Assembly: GCA_965363355.1 (NCBI GenBank)
Contig: CBDTTM010000157.1
Location: 1-6,105, forward strand
From: CBDTTM01 sp965363355
Lineage (GTDB): Bacteria; Bacillota; Negativicutes; Selenomonadales; Selenomonadaceae
DNA: 6,105 bases
Reading direction: 5' to 3'
Below the pieces are notes generated by a model. It did no database searches, was not told where the DNA came from, and saw nothing but the letters and a program-made list of their open reading frames with translations. Below are positions 5,555 to 6,105 of this stretch, one piece after another (position 1 is the first letter of the stretch; each line of letters begins with the position of its first letter). The translations under genes were made by a program, and so were the position numbers.

Positions 5555-5716
5555 TCATTCTTCTTCAGAGAATTCGTCTTTACCAACGCCGCAGAGCGGA
5601 CAGACAAAATCATCCGGCAAATCAGCAAAAGCTACACCTGCTTCAAGCCCGTTGTCCGGATCGCCCACCTCTTCGTCATAGATCCAACCACAAACATTGC
5701 ATATCCATTTTTTCAT
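5555..5716 (-). CDS. Rubredoxin
   Basis: The product is a 53-residue rubredoxin, a small cytoplasmic one-iron electron carrier common in anaerobes. It passes electrons from NAD(P)H:rubredoxin oxidoreductases to partners such as rubrerythrin, superoxide reductase or flavo-diiron proteins during oxidative defence. The iron ligands are Cys6 and Cys9 (CNVCGWIYD) and Cys39 and Cys42 (CPLCG), at normal spacing, and the length is that of a classical single-domain rubredoxin. Two aromatic positions differ from what I consider usual: Trp11 where Tyr is commoner, and Phe37 where Trp usually precedes VCP. The acidic EEE tail fits this acidic family. The ATG at 5716 is supported by GGAGG (5724-5728) seven bases upstream. 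With its own promoter and terminator it appears monocistronic. No redox partner gene lies in the window, so its partner cannot be named. Confidence 0.96.
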   Translation of the reverse strand: MKKWICNVCGWIYDEEVGDPDNGLEAGVAFADLPDDFVCPLCGVGKDEFSEEE

Positions 5717-5762
5717 CAGAACGCCTCCTCGTCAATTTTAAGTATTGTATTGCTTATCCCCT

Positions 5763-5790
5763 ATGTTACCATATTTTTTCGCCGAAACAA
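5763..5790 (-). promoter_or_regulatory. Candidate promoter of the rubredoxin gene (extended -10)
   Basis: TTGTTT (-35, 5785-5790), a 16-base spacer and TAACAT (-10, 5763-5768), with TGG just before the -10 box. The predicted start is near 5756, giving a leader of about 40 bases. The -10 box matches 4 of 6, and the TG extension compensates. Confidence 0.55.
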
Positions 5791-5798
5791 TCCCATCG

Positions 5799-5811
5799 AA
5801 AAAATTTTTTT
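5799..5811. promoter_or_regulatory. A/T tract upstream of the rubredoxin promoter, UP-element-like
   Basis: An uninterrupted run of six A then seven T on the plus strand. It lies about 43 to 55 bases upstream of the predicted rubredoxin start, where RNA polymerase alpha subunits contact A/T tracts. It also lies just past the stop of the upstream gene and could form an A-U hairpin, but without G-C pairs it is a poor terminator. Confidence 0.4.
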
Positions 5812-5821
5812 CAAAAATCTG

Positions 5822-6105
5822 TCACTCACCTTGGCAACGTCGACAAATAGCTTCATAAAAACGATAAGGAACTGAGATATTATGTTCGATTCCCGTCCCG
5901 AGCTTGACTCCCGGACGGTTGTCTCCATGAAAATCTGTTCCACCGGTTGGCAAAAAATCATATTTTTTGATCATAGCATGCGAAAACTCCTGGTCTTCTT
6001 GGGTGTAATTCGGATAATATGCCTCCATCCCGGTTAAACCCAAAACCTTTAGCGCTCCTAATGTATCGATTTGTTCTTCCCTGCTCAAGCCTTTTAGTCC
6101 CAAGG
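5822..6105 (-). CDS. PHP-domain phosphoesterase, C-terminal part (cut by window edge)
   Basis: The last 94 or so codons of a gene continuing beyond the right edge; the frame is open to the edge, so the start is not visible. The sequence matches the C-terminal part of PHP-domain proteins of the TrpH/RNase AM (YciV) type: GLTGMEAYYPNYTQE, then a helix, then TGGTDFHGDNRPGVKLGTG, where the Asp and His of TDFHG are expected metal ligands. Characterised relatives are metal-dependent phosphoesterases acting on nucleoside 3',5'-bisphosphates or the 5' ends of short RNAs, but which applies here cannot be decided from this fragment. In relatives I recall a His after the YYP segment (as in YYPSHT); here the residue is Tyr. 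The end at TGA (5822-5824) is followed by an A/T tract and the rubredoxin promoter, with no clear terminator. Confidence 0.85.
   Translation of the reverse strand, partial: LGLKGLSREEQIDTLGALKVLGLTGMEAYYPNYTQEDQEFSHAMIKKYDFLPTGGTDFHGDNRPGVKLGTGIEHNISVPYRFYEAICRRCQGE

Noticed and set aside
5513..5875. 120-codon plus-strand frame across the rubredoxin region
   Set aside because: It is antisense to rubredoxin, its terminator and its promoter, all of which explain the sequence better.
5761..5961. 66-codon minus-strand frame overlapping the end of the PHP gene
   Set aside because: It lies in a different frame from the PHP protein, runs through the rubredoxin promoter, and has no motif.

Overview
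The window is an ordinary low-GC bacterial chromosome segment (mid-40s percent GC by eye) from what is probably an anaerobic Firmicute. The neighbouring genes rapZ and yvcK, with a whiA start just inside the left edge, form a conserved Gram-positive-type cluster. Rubredoxin and a malate dehydrogenase suit an anaerobe. The class Negativicutes is my best guess, because of the membrane-anchored YvcK and the Bacteroidetes-like malate dehydrogenase, but nothing in the window proves it. All genes lie on the minus strand, so they read from right to left.

From right to left: the 3' end of a PHP-domain phosphoesterase gene (to 5822); a 53-residue rubredoxin gene (5555-5716), with a candidate promoter and a clear intrinsic terminator; an AT-rich gene-free stretch of about 290 bases (5214-5503); malate dehydrogenase (4121-5071), with a strong extended -10 promoter, a leader of about 107 bases and a strong terminator; two tandem Cof-type HAD hydrolases of equal length (3156-3959 and 2342-3145); then a perfect TATAAT promoter, rapZ (1372-2265), yvcK (19-1353) and the first codons of a probable whiA (1-5).

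The transcription units look like this. Rubredoxin and mdh each appear monocistronic. The HAD pair is one unit with no terminator after it, so it may read through into rapZ, which also has its own promoter starting directly after the second HAD stop codon. rapZ, yvcK and whiA are tightly spaced (18 bases, then 13 bases with the whiA ribosome binding site overlapping the yvcK stop). Functionally, mdh and rubredoxin serve central carbon and redox metabolism, the HAD pair probably dephosphorylates small metabolites, and RapZ and YvcK link carbon or amino-sugar status to the cell envelope.

I found no mobile element, CRISPR array, RNA gene or new defence-like system. The items most worth a second look are the mdh leader and the unexplained gene-free region upstream of it, the membrane-anchored form of YvcK, and the lineage of the malate dehydrogenase.
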